A DNA stretch of 64,000 nucleotides, from positions 62,001 to 126,000 of the forward strand of contig CACYLW010000003.1 of NCBI GenBank assembly GCA_902775345.1, given 5' to 3'. The first letter of the stretch is position 1; each line of letters starts with the position of its first letter. The position numbers and the translations under genes are program-made. Below, piece after piece: positions 54,316-63,363 of the stretch. The notes under the pieces are model-generated. The model saw nothing but the letters and a program-made list of their open reading frames with translations. It ran no database searches and was not told the origin of the DNA. This DNA is from an uncultured Eubacteriales bacterium (lineage in GTDB: Bacteria; Bacillota; Clostridia; Peptostreptococcales; Anaerovoracaceae).

Positions 54316-54975
54316 ATGTACACAATCAATGATCTTTACGATCTCGATCACACTTTAGCGAAGGATTACCTCAGCCGGTTTACATATCCGTGGGAAGCGC
54401 TGAAGGGAATCAAGGATTTCATACTTGAACTTGGTCCTAAGCTTGACCCTGAAGAATATGAAGAGGTCAGCGAGAACGTATGGGTGCACAAGACTGCAAA
54501 GGTGTTCCCGAGTGCATATCTCGGAGCACCGTGCATCATCGGACCTGAGACTGAAGTCAGACACTGCGCATTCGTAAGAGGCTCGGCTCTTGTCGGCCGC
54601 AAGTGTGTGGTAGGAAACTCCGTGGAGCTGAAGAATGTCATACTTTTCGATAATGTCCAGACTCCGCACTATAACTATGTGGGAGATTCGATCCTCGGTC
54701 ATTACAGCCACATGGGCGCCGGTTCCATCACATCCAATGTGAAGGCCGACAAACAGCTCGTTGTGGTCCATAACGGAACAGAACAGATCGAGACAGGCAT
54801 CAAGAAGTTCGGCGCCATGCTCGGCGACCACGTTGAGGTAGGCTGCAACGCAGTGCTCAATCCGGGCACAGTGATAGGCCGCAACTCAAACGTATATCCG
54901 ACATCATGCGTCAGAGGCGTTATTCCTGAGAACAGCATCTGGAAGAACACCGGAGATGTGATCGAAAAGAGATAA
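54316..54975 (+). CDS. Left-handed beta-helix acyltransferase (GlmU C-terminal-like)
   Basis: A 219-residue hexapeptide-repeat protein without nucleotidyltransferase domain. After ~60 N-terminal residues come repeats such as VFPSAYLGAPCIIGPETEV and GAGSITSNVKADKQ, the latter containing the GSI(T)SN segment shared with GlmU. Such proteins may acetylate glucosamine-1-phosphate; a CoA-binding loop is plausible but function is inferred. AGGAGG precedes the ATG. It lies 10 bases after glmM, so the nagB-glmM operon includes it. Confidence 0.8.
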   Translation: MYTINDLYDLDHTLAKDYLSRFTYPWEALKGIKDFILELGPKLDPEEYEEVSENVWVHKTAKVFPSAYLGAPCIIGPETEVRHCAFVRGSALVGRKCVVGNSVELKNVILFDNVQTPHYNYVGDSILGHYSHMGAGSITSNVKADKQLVVVHNGTEQIETGIKKFGAMLGDHVEVGCNAVLNPGTVIGRNSNVYPTSCVRGVIPENSIWKNTGDVIEKR

Positions 54976-54990
54976 CATTACAAAAAAAGA

Positions 54991-55040
54991 AAGACCGGTG
55001 CAGAAATGGTTACCCAACCATTGATGCACCGGTCTTACTA
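54991..55040. terminator. Long hairpin terminator of the nagB operon
   Basis: AAGACCGGTGCA (54991-55002) pairs with TGCACCGGTCTT (55025-55036), and AATGGTT (55005-55011) with AACCATT (55016-55022) around ACCC. With only a two-base internal loop this is a 19-pair hairpin, stronger than usual. An A-run precedes it and TACTATATG follows. Confidence 0.85.
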
Positions 55041-55094
55041 TATGATATAATAGTCACGTAAAAGCCGGAGCGCGACAACAAAGGGGAGTCTATT

Positions 55095-56519
55095 ATGAGA
55101 AAGACTAAAATCGTATGTACCATGGGCCCAAGGGAGTCCGATGATTCGATTCTCGCTGAACTTGCGAAAGAAATGGACGTTGCCAGATTCAATTTTTCGC
55201 ACGGGACTCATGAGAGTCATCTTGAAATGCTGACACGCGTCAGAAAAGCCGCAAAGGAAGCCGGCAGACCGATAGCCATGCTTCTCGATACAAAGGGTCC
55301 GGAGATCCGTACGGGACTGCTCGAAGACCACGAAAGCGTGAAGCTTATGAAGGGCGGCAAAGTGGTCATTTCATATGCTGAGGATCCTGCGGCAGAAGGA
55401 AATGCCGAGCATATCTATGTGACATATAAAGACATGGCAAAGGATCTTTCAGCCGGAGACACCGTACTGATAGACGACGGTGCGATCGAGCTTAAAGTCG
55501 AGTCGGTCGATGGCGACGAGCTCAAATGCAGCATAATAAACGGCGGTATCCTCTCCGAGAGAAAAGGTGTAAACCTGCCTGGAATCAAAGTGGGACTTCC
55601 GGACCTTACAGAGAAGGATTATGAAGACATCAGATTCGGCCTCGAGAATGATTATGATTTCATTGCTGCCTCTTTTGTCAGAAACGCCGGCACCATAAAC
55701 AAGATCCGCAAATTAGCCAAGGAATACGGTTCACGCATTAAGATAATCGCCAAGATAGAATCCGGAGAAGGCATTGACAACTTCGAAGAGATCGTAGACG
55801 CTGCGGACGGCGTCATGGTGGCAAGAGGAGATCTTGGCGTTGAGGTCGAAGCCAAAATGATACCGCAGCTTCAGCGTGAAATGATAGCCAGATGCAATGA
55901 AAAGGGCAAGATAGTCATCACGGCTACACAGATGCTTGATTCAATGATGAGAAATCCTCGCCCTACAAGAGCAGAGGTAACGGATGTCGCCAACGCTGTA
56001 TATGATGGCTCTGACGCAGTGATGCTGTCCGGAGAGACCGCGAGCGGCGAGTATCCTGTAGAGGCGCTGAAGATGATGGTCTCCATTGCAGAGTACACGG
56101 AATTATTTGCGAGAAGCCCGCACATACTGCGTAATGAGGGAGCTCCTTCGGTCTCGACTACCACATGCATGGCTGCCGTGAAGGCGGCAAAAGAGCTCAG
56201 GGCAAGAGCCATACTGGCACCGACTTCATCCGGAGCTACTGTTGTGCAGGTGTCCAAATGCAGACCGGATTCCGAGATCTACGCTTTCTCGCCTGAACCG
56301 ATGGTTGTAAGGCAGATGAATCTTCTCTGGGGAGTAAGACCTATGCTGTCCGAGAGAGCGCATACCACAGATGAGCTTATGGAAGATTGTCTCGAGATAA
56401 TGAGAGAAAAGGGACTGTCAGCTACCGGAGACATCATGGTATTCATTGCAGGTGTTGTAAGCGGAAGACACAGCTATCAGAGGTCGCAAACCAATACAAT
56501 GAAAATAATAGAGATATGA
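55095..56519 (+). CDS. pyk: Pyruvate kinase
   Basis: A 474-residue pyruvate kinase making pyruvate and ATP from phosphoenolpyruvate. RKTKIVCTMGP is the N terminus, MVARGDLGVEVE and ITATQMLDSMM mark the active site, and the C-terminal domain ends near residue 474 without the extra PEP-utilising domain found in some Firmicutes. GGGGAG before the ATG. It has its own promoter region and terminator. Confidence 0.95.
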   Translation: MRKTKIVCTMGPRESDDSILAELAKEMDVARFNFSHGTHESHLEMLTRVRKAAKEAGRPIAMLLDTKGPEIRTGLLEDHESVKLMKGGKVVISYAEDPAAEGNAEHIYVTYKDMAKDLSAGDTVLIDDGAIELKVESVDGDELKCSIINGGILSERKGVNLPGIKVGLPDLTEKDYEDIRFGLENDYDFIAASFVRNAGTINKIRKLAKEYGSRIKIIAKIESGEGIDNFEEIVDAADGVMVARGDLGVEVEAKMIPQLQREMIARCNEKGKIVITATQMLDSMMRNPRPTRAEVTDVANAVYDGSDAVMLSGETASGEYPVEALKMMVSIAEYTELFARSPHILRNEGAPSVSTTTCMAAVKAAKELRARAILAPTSSGATVVQVSKCRPDSEIYAFSPEPMVVRQMNLLWGVRPMLSERAHTTDELMEDCLEIMREKGLSATGDIMVFIAGVVSGRHSYQRSQTNTMKIIEI

Positions 56520-56530
56520 TTTAAGTATGA

Positions 56531-56562
56531 TACGGCCGTCCAAAAAGGACGGCTGTATTATT
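56531..56562 (+). terminator. pyk terminator
   Basis: TACGGCCGTCC (56531-56541) pairs with GGACGGCTGTA (56547-56557) around AAAAA with one G-T wobble-like mismatch, then TTATT. Confidence 0.85.
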
Positions 56563-56647
56563 GAAGTGATTTATCGCTGGTGTTAAAATTATAAGGTATT
56601 AGGTTGAAAACACCTTGTTTGTCATAAGTATGGAAGGGAAAGAAACA

Positions 56648-57853
56648 ATGAGTACGGAAAGAAGAGTAGGAACTGTATCACGCGGCATAAGATGCCCGAT
56701 TTTCCGCGAGGGAGATGATCTGGCGAAAATGGTAGTAGACAGCGTGCTCGAGGCAGCTGCTTCTGATGACGGCTTTGATGTTAGAGACAGGGACGTAGTC
56801 TGCATCACTGAGTCTGTCGTGGCAAGATGCCAGGGCAATTACGCAAGTGTCGATGACATAGCGACAGACGTCAGGGAGAAGCTCGGCGGAAAGACAGTCG
56901 GCGTTATCTGGCCGATCCTTTCGAGAAACAGATTTGCCATCTGCCTGAGAGGAATCTCCAAGGGAGCGGAGAAAGTGGTTCTCATGCTCAGCTATCCGTC
57001 GGATGAAGTGGGCAATGCGCTCCTCACCATGGATCAGATCGATGAGGCGGGAGTTAACCCTTACAGTGATGTCCTTACTCTTGAAAAATACAGAGAACTT
57101 TTCGGAGAGAACAAGCATCAGTTCACGGGTGTTGATTACGTAGCATACTACGGCGATCTTATCAGGGCTGCCGGTGCTGAGGCTGAGATTATCTTCGCGA
57201 ACCATGCGGAGGAGATCCTCAACTACACAGACAATGTGATCAACTGTGACATCCATACGCGCGCCCGTACAAAGAGAATACTCAAGGCGAAAGGCGCAAA
57301 CGTATACGGACTTGATGAGATACTTAATGCTCCTGTTAACGGAAGCGGATTCAATGAGGATTACGGTCTGCTGGGGTCCAACAAGGCAACTGAGGATACA
57401 GTAAAGCTCTTCCCGAGAGATGCGCAGCACATAGTTGACAGCATACAGTCAGCCATGCTCGAAAAGACCGGAAAGTGCGTAGAGGTAATGATCTACGGCG
57501 ATGGTGCTTTCAAGGATCCTGTAGGAAAGATCTGGGAACTCGCTGACCCTGTAGTATCACCGTTCTATACACCTGGACTCGAGGGTACTCCGAACGAACT
57601 CAAGCTGAAGTATCTTGCTGACAATGACTTTGCGGATCTCACCGGTGAAGCGCTCAGAGACGCGATCTCCAAGGCTATCGCAGACAAGCCGCAGGAGAGC
57701 CTGGTGGGCAACATGGTGTCAGAAGGTACTACACCAAGACGTCTGACAGACCTGATCGGATCGCTCTGCGACCTCACATCCGGATCCGGAGACAAAGGCA
57801 CACCTGTAGTCTATATCCAGGGTTACTTCGACAACTATACAACAGGCAAATAG
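56648..57853 (+). CDS. CofE-like coenzyme F420-0:L-glutamate ligase family protein
   Basis: A 401-residue protein of the CofE/FbiB superfamily (PF01996). The N-terminal portion GIRCPIFREGDDL...VVCITESVVARCQGNY follows the CofE pattern, and VEVMIYGDGAFKDP occurs in the second half. CofE adds glutamates to coenzyme F420 in methanogens and actinobacteria; Clostridia usually lack F420, so this branch probably glutamylates another substrate. I start at MSTERRVGTV (ATG 56648); another ATG 18 bases earlier is possible. Single gene with its own terminator. Confidence 0.8.
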   Translation: MSTERRVGTVSRGIRCPIFREGDDLAKMVVDSVLEAAASDDGFDVRDRDVVCITESVVARCQGNYASVDDIATDVREKLGGKTVGVIWPILSRNRFAICLRGISKGAEKVVLMLSYPSDEVGNALLTMDQIDEAGVNPYSDVLTLEKYRELFGENKHQFTGVDYVAYYGDLIRAAGAEAEIIFANHAEEILNYTDNVINCDIHTRARTKRILKAKGANVYGLDEILNAPVNGSGFNEDYGLLGSNKATEDTVKLFPRDAQHIVDSIQSAMLEKTGKCVEVMIYGDGAFKDPVGKIWELADPVVSPFYTPGLEGTPNELKLKYLADNDFADLTGEALRDAISKAIADKPQESLVGNMVSEGTTPRRLTDLIGSLCDLTSGSGDKGTPVVYIQGYFDNYTTGK

Positions 57854-57907
57854 ACGGATGCCGGCCGGCAATGCCGGTGCAGCACTGCATCTATGAGCAG
57901 ATAAAAA

Positions 57908-57945
57908 GATCCCGCGGCGCGTGAATGCTGCCGCGGGATCATCTT
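57908..57945. terminator. Bidirectional terminator between convergent genes
   Basis: GATCCCGCGGC (57908-57918) pairs with GCCGCGGGATC (57930-57940). ATCTTTATTT follows on the plus strand and TTTTTAT on the minus strand, so both flanking genes can use it. Confidence 0.88.
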
Positions 57946-57956
57946 TATTTATGCCA

Positions 57957-58865
57957 TCAGTCCCAGAGATTGAGCGGATAGGTGCCGTCAGCCTTAAGCG
58001 CGGCAAATTTTGCCACTACCTCAGGCTTGTCTTCCTTGTAAGTTACTCCGAACCACTTGTCGGATGAGGTAAGCACTTCGTATGTGGCGCTGCCATCTGC
58101 TATCTGCTCATTGATAGGGGTCTGGATGTAGTATTCGCCTTTCATCGGGTTTTCTTCCAGGATGCGTCCGAGGGCTTTCTTAAAACCATCCGCAAGGATC
58201 TTGATGTACTCAAGCCCGAATCCCCATAAATTCATCGAAACCGGGGAATCTGCAGGAATGATCTCCTTGCTGCCGTCAGGCAGCGTATCTGTAACGGTTC
58301 CGTCAGCCTCTCTGCCGACCTGAAGGTGCTCAACGATATCTGTGAGCATGCCGTCTTTTGCCTTGCAGATGCCGCGTGATACAGTACCGTTCTCGGACAG
58401 GGTCTTTTCGACTTCAAACCCTACCATGCAGTTGTGGGTGGCATCAGCCTTTTTTGTCAGGAATTCATAGATCTTTACAAAGCCTTCCTTGCCGTAATAA
58501 TCGTCGGCGTTGATGACCGCGAACGGTGCATCGATAATGTTCCTGGCGGAGAGTACGGCCTGGCCGGTTCCCCATGGCTTTGTGCGGCCTTCAGGGAAGG
58601 TGAATCCCTCAGGCAGGTCCGAGCCTTCCTGGAATGCGTAGTAAACTTCGTATTTTTTGCCTGCGCCGTTTTCGATGTGAGCTTTGAAGACTTCCTCAAA
58701 GTCATGCTTGATAATGAAGCAAACTCTGCGGAATCCCGCTTCGTATGCATCGTAAAGGCTGAAGTCCATGATGATGTCGCCTTGCTCGGTGATGCGGTCA
58801 AGCTGTTTGTTGCCGCCATACCTGCTGCCCATGCCGGCAGCCATGATTACTAAAATCGGTTCCAT
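57957..58865 (-). CDS. Sugar-phosphate nucleotidyltransferase family protein
   Basis: A 302-residue protein of the nucleotidyltransferase (NTP_transferase) fold. The nucleotide-binding signature is MAAGMGSRYGGNKQLDRI (residues 8-25) and the metal-binding aspartates are in VINADDYYG near residue 115. Members of this group activate sugar phosphates with UTP or other NTPs. CAGGAG precedes the ATG. It is 24 bases downstream of gltX and probably shares its transcript. The sugar is not identified. Confidence 0.85.
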   Translation of the reverse strand: MEPILVIMAAGMGSRYGGNKQLDRITEQGDIIMDFSLYDAYEAGFRRVCFIIKHDFEEVFKAHIENGAGKKYEVYYAFQEGSDLPEGFTFPEGRTKPWGTGQAVLSARNIIDAPFAVINADDYYGKEGFVKIYEFLTKKADATHNCMVGFEVEKTLSENGTVSRGICKAKDGMLTDIVEHLQVGREADGTVTDTLPDGSKEIIPADSPVSMNLWGFGLEYIKILADGFKKALGRILEENPMKGEYYIQTPINEQIADGSATYEVLTSSDKWFGVTYKEDKPEVVAKFAALKADGTYPLNLWD

Positions 58866-58889
58866 AATTATTCTCCTGTAAATGATAGT

Positions 58890-60557
58890 TTAGAGAGCGG
58901 CTTCCAGACGGGCGCGCACTGTTTCCTCGCCCATTATCTGCTGGATCGCCCAGACGTCAGGGGACTGTGCGCGTCCCATAAGAGCGATCCTTATCACGGT
59001 ACTTACATGTCCTACATGTCCCTTGTATTCTTCCGGATGTTTCTTGAAGTCCTTTGGCTTAGCGGCATATCCGAGCGATACTGCGATCTCTCTGATCTTT
59101 TCGAACCATTGTCCGTTGTCATCGGAGTGATCGTAAGAAGCGAGATACGCCTTCAGGATCTCCGCTGCATCCGCTGCGGCTTCCGCCGGATACTCATCCT
59201 TTATCTCGAATGACTCATCAAAGAAATAACCGATGAATTCCATTATCTGCTTTGCATATACGAGGTCGGCTCTCGGACGCGCGTCATGTCTGCCGAGGTC
59301 GAGTATCTCAGCCAGATGATCCATGTCCGCAAACATATAGCCGTATTCAGGCGCGAATTCATCTGACCACGACTTCAGCCATGCAGCCAGCTCATGCGCG
59401 TCGATGTGCAGGAGGGTGTTCTTGCTGACATCGTTTAGTTTATCGAGATCGAAGAGCGCTCCGCTGCTCGACATCTTCTCTGTAGTAAACCTGAAATCCT
59501 CCGCCGGGGCATCCGGGTTCTCGATACGCCACTCCTCATAATTCGAATTGAGTATGGTGAGCAGGTATTCCCTGACAGCTGCCGGGTGATATCCCTCGTT
59601 GCGGTAGAAGTCGAGTGAGAGCTCAGGGTCCTTGCGCTTTGAGAGCTTGCGCTTGTTGCCGTCTTCACCGATCTTCATAAGCTGTGCCGTATGGCAGTAT
59701 ACCGGAAGATCCCATCCGAGGTCTTCGAACAGCTCGACATGGATAGGAAGGGAAGGCAGCCATTCCTCACCCCTTACGACATGCGTGGTGTGCATCAGGT
59801 GATCATCGACGACATGCGCGAAGTGATAGGTAGGGATGCCTGTCTGCTTTATGATTACAACGTCGAGGAAGTTGTCAGGCACTGAGAGCTCGCCGCGAAT
59901 GGCGTCATTTACTGTATGCCTTGCTGTTTCTTCAGCGGAAGCGTTAGGCACGCCATTCGATCTGAGTCTTATGACAAACGGCTCGCCGGCCCTGATCCTT
60001 GATACGACCTCAGCCTCAACAGCTTCATCTTTGTCCCAGTCCCTGTACTTTGACCAGCCCGCGTAGATACCCGGAGCGATCTTTTCGCTTTCCTGCTTTT
60101 CTCTTATGGTGCTTATCTCGTCCTCGGTAAGGAAACATGGATAGGCCAGACCTTCTGACAGAAGTTTTTTTGCAAATGTGCGGTAGATCTCTCCGCGGTG
60201 GCTCTGGGTGTAGTCGCCGTAATTGCCGATGTCGCCGGATCCCGTGACACCTTCATCAAAGCGGATGCCGAAGAAGTCAAGGGAGCCGATTATTGTTTCC
60301 ACCGCGTTTTCGACATAACGCTTATCATCTGTATCTTCTATTCTGAGATAAAAGACTCCGCCGCTCTGGTGTGCCAGCCTCTCGTCAACGAAAGCGCCGT
60401 AGAGGTTGCCGAGATGTATGAATCCGGTCGGGCTCGGTCCCAGTCTGGTGACCATTGCGCCTTCAGGCAGATCCCTGGCAGGATACATTGCCTCATAATC
60501 TTCAGGAGCATGAGCGAGTGACGGGTAAATAAGTTCGCTTAATTCTTTGTTATTCAT
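58890..60557 (-). CDS. gltX: Glutamate--tRNA ligase
   Basis: A 555-residue class I aminoacyl-tRNA synthetase. The HIGH-like motif is PSPTGFIHLGNLYGA (near residue 40) and the KMSKS-like motif is KLSKRKDPE. It is longer than the usual ~480 residues because of insertions, including a segment DDKRYVENAVETIIG. I start at ATG 60557 with AAGGA upstream at a long distance; an earlier ATG (60614) adds an unconserved leader. It is minus-strand, divergent from the putative sRNA and pfk. Confidence 0.93.
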   Translation of the reverse strand: MNNKELSELIYPSLAHAPEDYEAMYPARDLPEGAMVTRLGPSPTGFIHLGNLYGAFVDERLAHQSGGVFYLRIEDTDDKRYVENAVETIIGSLDFFGIRFDEGVTGSGDIGNYGDYTQSHRGEIYRTFAKKLLSEGLAYPCFLTEDEISTIREKQESEKIAPGIYAGWSKYRDWDKDEAVEAEVVSRIRAGEPFVIRLRSNGVPNASAEETARHTVNDAIRGELSVPDNFLDVVIIKQTGIPTYHFAHVVDDHLMHTTHVVRGEEWLPSLPIHVELFEDLGWDLPVYCHTAQLMKIGEDGNKRKLSKRKDPELSLDFYRNEGYHPAAVREYLLTILNSNYEEWRIENPDAPAEDFRFTTEKMSSSGALFDLDKLNDVSKNTLLHIDAHELAAWLKSWSDEFAPEYGYMFADMDHLAEILDLGRHDARPRADLVYAKQIMEFIGYFFDESFEIKDEYPAEAAADAAEILKAYLASYDHSDDNGQWFEKIREIAVSLGYAAKPKDFKKHPEEYKGHVGHVSTVIRIALMGRAQSPDVWAIQQIMGEETVRARLEAAL

Positions 60558-60599
60558 ATTACACTTGATTTCCTTTGTGTTCGTCTGATCTACATCATG

Positions 60600-60605
60600 T
60601 ATTCT
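60600..60605 (+). promoter_or_regulatory. Possible -10 box of the intergenic RNA
   Basis: TATTCT with a poor -35 (TTGTGT at 19 bases). Transcription would start near 60612, a few bases before the RNA stem. Confidence 0.3.
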
Positions 60606-60611
60606 AACACA

Positions 60612-60741
60612 CATGGCGCATTCAATTCACATAAACCTCGTATTCCGGTAAAAAAGATGAAATACACAGACCCGAACTGTGGAAATTGAATGAGAAACCC
60701 ATGCAGAGGGCCCGTTCGTTGTTGAACGGGCCATGTTTTTT
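60612..60741 (+). ncRNA. Putative structured small RNA upstream of pfk
   Basis: CATTCAATT (60619-60627) pairs perfectly with AATTGAATG (60685-60693), extended by CACA/TGTG across a two-base bulge, and an inner TTCcGGT/ACCcGAA helix is nested within. Next comes a strong terminator: GGCCCGTTC (60710-60718) with GAACGGGCC (60725-60733), then ATGTTTTTTT. No gene reads into this terminator on the plus strand, and pfk has its own promoter 54 bases downstream, so an independent RNA of about 120-130 bases is likely. It matches no riboswitch I know. Confidence 0.55.
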
Positions 60742-60794
60742 TGCCTGCTGTTGTTCAGAATGCCAAAAAACGCAAAAAATAGGTATCTGCGGCA

Positions 60795-60823
60795 TTGACT
60801 GAAAAAGGGTATGAGCATATAAT
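60795..60823 (+). promoter_or_regulatory. pfk promoter
   Basis: TTGACT (60795-60800), 17 bases, TATAAT (60818-60823). The transcript would carry a ~100-base untranslated leader with a small GGTC/GACC hairpin. Confidence 0.85.
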
Positions 60824-60928
60824 TGCAATGATTTTTGTTTAAGAAAAATATTGAAAAATCAAGTAAGCTAAGGTCGTTGACCGCTTTAAGCATGGCGGAC
60901 CAGAGACCAAAAGAAGAAGGGAAAAAAG

Positions 60929-62176
60929 ATGAAAGGTAATTTAATAATCGGACAGTCGGGCGGACCTACCGCTGTAATCAATTCCAGCCTTGCGGGAGTT
61001 ATCAAGGCATGCTGGAAGCAGGGCATCAGAAGGATCTACGGAATGCACTACGGCATCGAAGGATTCCTGAATGAGGACATCGTAGACATCGAAGACTATA
61101 TCACGAGCGGACAGGATCTTTCGCTGCTCAAGAGGACACCGTCTTCATTCCTCGGCACATGCCGCTACAAGCTGCCTCCTGCAGAAGGAAATGAGAAGCT
61201 TTACGAAAAGATTTTTGACATACTCGACAAGAAGAACATCGAGTTCTTCCTCTATAACGGCGGAAACGATTCGATGGATACAATAAAGCAGCTTGCTGAC
61301 TATGCGGCTTCGCATCAGAAGAAGCAGAAGTTCATGGGAATCCCTAAGACTATCGACAATGACCTGCCTATGACAGATCACTGCCCTGGCTATGGTTCAG
61401 CAGCGAAGTATATCGCAACCTCGATGAAAGAGATCATCAGGGACAACGAGAGCTATGGAGTATCCAAGCCGACGATCTGCATCGTTGAGATCATGGGACG
61501 TCACGCAGGATGGCTCACAGCTGCAGCAGCTCTGTCGAAAGACATCGACTGCTCCGGTCCTGACCTGATCTATCTGCCGGAAGTCACTTTCGATATCAAC
61601 GACTTCATCGAGAGAATAAAGAAACTCGCGAAGACGAAGAAGTCTGTAGTTATTGCAGTATCAGAAGGCCTCAAGACTGCAGACGGAAAGTTCGTATGCG
61701 AGCTCGGAACCGTAAATGACCACGTAGACGCTTTCGGTCACAAACAGCTTGCCGGCACTGCGGCATATCTTGCAAGCCTTGTAACTCAGCAGACAGGACT
61801 CAAGTCGCGTTACATTGAATTCTCCTCGCTGCAGAGATGCGCAGCACACCTTGCTTCCAGAAGCGACTCCGACGAAGCATATAATGTCGGATACCTCGCA
61901 GCAAAGGCAGCTTTTGAAGGCAATACGGGCAAGATGATAACCATCCAGGTCAACAGCAGGGAGCCGTATGTAGAGACATATGACATGTTCGACATCCATG
62001 AGGTAGCGAACGTAGAGCGCAAGGTGCCTCTGGACTGGATAATCAACGACGGTACATATGTCAGCGATGAGTATCTCAAATACGCAAGACCGTTCATTAT
62101 CGGACGTGTCGCACCGTATACTGCAGGTGGACTCCCGATCCATCTGACAATGACCAAGAAGAGAAACCACAAGTAA
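60929..62176 (+). CDS. 6-phosphofructokinase, probably pyrophosphate-dependent
   Basis: A 415-residue PFK. The N-terminal GQSGGPTAVINSSL is the phosphate loop. The key residues suggest a PPi donor: YNGGNDSMDT has Asp where ATP enzymes have Gly104, and PKTIDNDLP has Lys in place of Gly124. The usual preceding Asp103 is Asn here (GGNDS instead of GGDDS), a form I believe occurs in other clostridial PPi-PFKs. The first gene of its transcript, with the GNAT-like gene 15 bases downstream. Confidence 0.88.
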   Translation: MKGNLIIGQSGGPTAVINSSLAGVIKACWKQGIRRIYGMHYGIEGFLNEDIVDIEDYITSGQDLSLLKRTPSSFLGTCRYKLPPAEGNEKLYEKIFDILDKKNIEFFLYNGGNDSMDTIKQLADYAASHQKKQKFMGIPKTIDNDLPMTDHCPGYGSAAKYIATSMKEIIRDNESYGVSKPTICIVEIMGRHAGWLTAAAALSKDIDCSGPDLIYLPEVTFDINDFIERIKKLAKTKKSVVIAVSEGLKTADGKFVCELGTVNDHVDAFGHKQLAGTAAYLASLVTQQTGLKSRYIEFSSLQRCAAHLASRSDSDEAYNVGYLAAKAAFEGNTGKMITIQVNSREPYVETYDMFDIHEVANVERKVPLDWIINDGTYVSDEYLKYARPFIIGRVAPYTAGGLPIHLTMTKKRNHK

Positions 62177-62191
62177 CGAACGGAGCTTCAT

Positions 62192-63328
62192 TTGGCAAAT
62201 ATCGAAATCAGAGAAGTAAAGACTAAGGCGGAGAGGAGAGTCTTCGTGGACTTTCCAAACCGCTTTTATCGTGATAACGAGAATTTCGTCCCGGCATTTT
62301 TCGGCGACGACATAGATGACTGGGATGAGAAAAAGAACCCGGCTTTTGAATATTGTGAAGCAAAGTCATGGCTCGCTTACAGGGATGGAGAGGCTGTCGG
62401 ACGCATAGGTGCCATCCTGAGCCACGCTTCAAATGAGAAATGGGGAACTAAGCGAATGCGCTTTTCCCAGGTGGATTTCATTGATGACAGAGCTGTATCG
62501 AAAGCGCTCTTCGATGAAGTGGAGAACTGGGCGAAGGAAAAGGGCATGAATGAAGTCCATGGGCCGCTCGGTTTCTGTGACCTGGACAGGGAAGGCATGC
62601 TGGTTGAGGGCTTTGATAAGCGCAGCATGTTCTACACTTATTATAATGACCCTTATTATATCGACCACCTGGAGGCCCTTGGCTACGTAAAGGATACAGA
62701 CTGGATCGAGCATCTGATCCCGCTCAATGGCTGGGACGATCCGAACTACAAGAAGCTCAAGCGCATATCCGATGCCATGCTCAAAAGGACCGGATTCCAT
62801 AAAGTGCAGGTGAAGCACAAGTCCGAGTACAAGCCGTACATCAGGCAGGTCTTCGAACTCGTAAACATTGCCTATGCGCATCTTTACGGAGTGGTTGAGC
62901 TGAACGAAAGGCAGATCAAAAAATATACGAATAAATTCCTTCCGCTGGTCGATCCGGACTTTGTATGTCTGATCGTAGACGACAACGACAAACTTATGGG
63001 CTTCGGAGTAGGGGCTCCGTCAACTGCGGAGGCCATGCGCAAGTGCGGCGGACATCTGATGCCGTTTGGCTGGATAGGTCTTCTGAAGGCGTTGATACAG
63101 AAGAAGGATACACTTGATCTTCTCCTGATAGCGGTAAGGCCTGAATACCAGAAGACCGGACTCAACGGAGTCATCATGGAGCACCTTTTTACCGGCTGCA
63201 ATAAAAACGGTATCCGCCGGGCCGAGACAGGACCTCAGCTTGAATGGAATACCAACGTCCATCATCAGTGGAAGATGTTCAATATTGAGCCTCACAAACG
63301 CAGACGCTGTTTCGTGAAGCAGCTGTAG
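62192..63328 (+). CDS. GNAT-like N-acetyltransferase family protein
   Basis: A 378-residue protein with TTG as start codon and CGGAG upstream. The central region contains VHGPLGFCDLDREGMLVEG and the C-terminal half has an acetyltransferase-like segment (about 240-340, LLIAVRPEYQKTGLNGVIM and WNTNVHHQWKMFN). This matches a family of large GNAT-related proteins of unknown substrate. It is co-transcribed with pfk and closes at a terminator. Confidence 0.75.
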   Translation: MANIEIREVKTKAERRVFVDFPNRFYRDNENFVPAFFGDDIDDWDEKKNPAFEYCEAKSWLAYRDGEAVGRIGAILSHASNEKWGTKRMRFSQVDFIDDRAVSKALFDEVENWAKEKGMNEVHGPLGFCDLDREGMLVEGFDKRSMFYTYYNDPYYIDHLEALGYVKDTDWIEHLIPLNGWDDPNYKKLKRISDAMLKRTGFHKVQVKHKSEYKPYIRQVFELVNIAYAHLYGVVELNERQIKKYTNKFLPLVDPDFVCLIVDDNDKLMGFGVGAPSTAEAMRKCGGHLMPFGWIGLLKALIQKKDTLDLLLIAVRPEYQKTGLNGVIMEHLFTGCNKNGIRRAETGPQLEWNTNVHHQWKMFNIEPHKRRRCFVKQL

Positions 63329-63335
63329 ACAAAGC

Positions 63336-63363
63336 AAGAGCCCGGATCCCGGGCTCTTTTGAT
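63336..63363. terminator. Terminator between GNAT gene and ABC exporter
   Basis: AAGAGCCCGG and CCGGGCTCTT form a ten-pair hairpin, followed by TTGATT on the plus strand. It may serve both convergent genes. Confidence 0.85.

Noticed and set aside
53256..54329. 357-residue antisense frame over glmM
   Set aside because: Shadow of GlmM with no motif.
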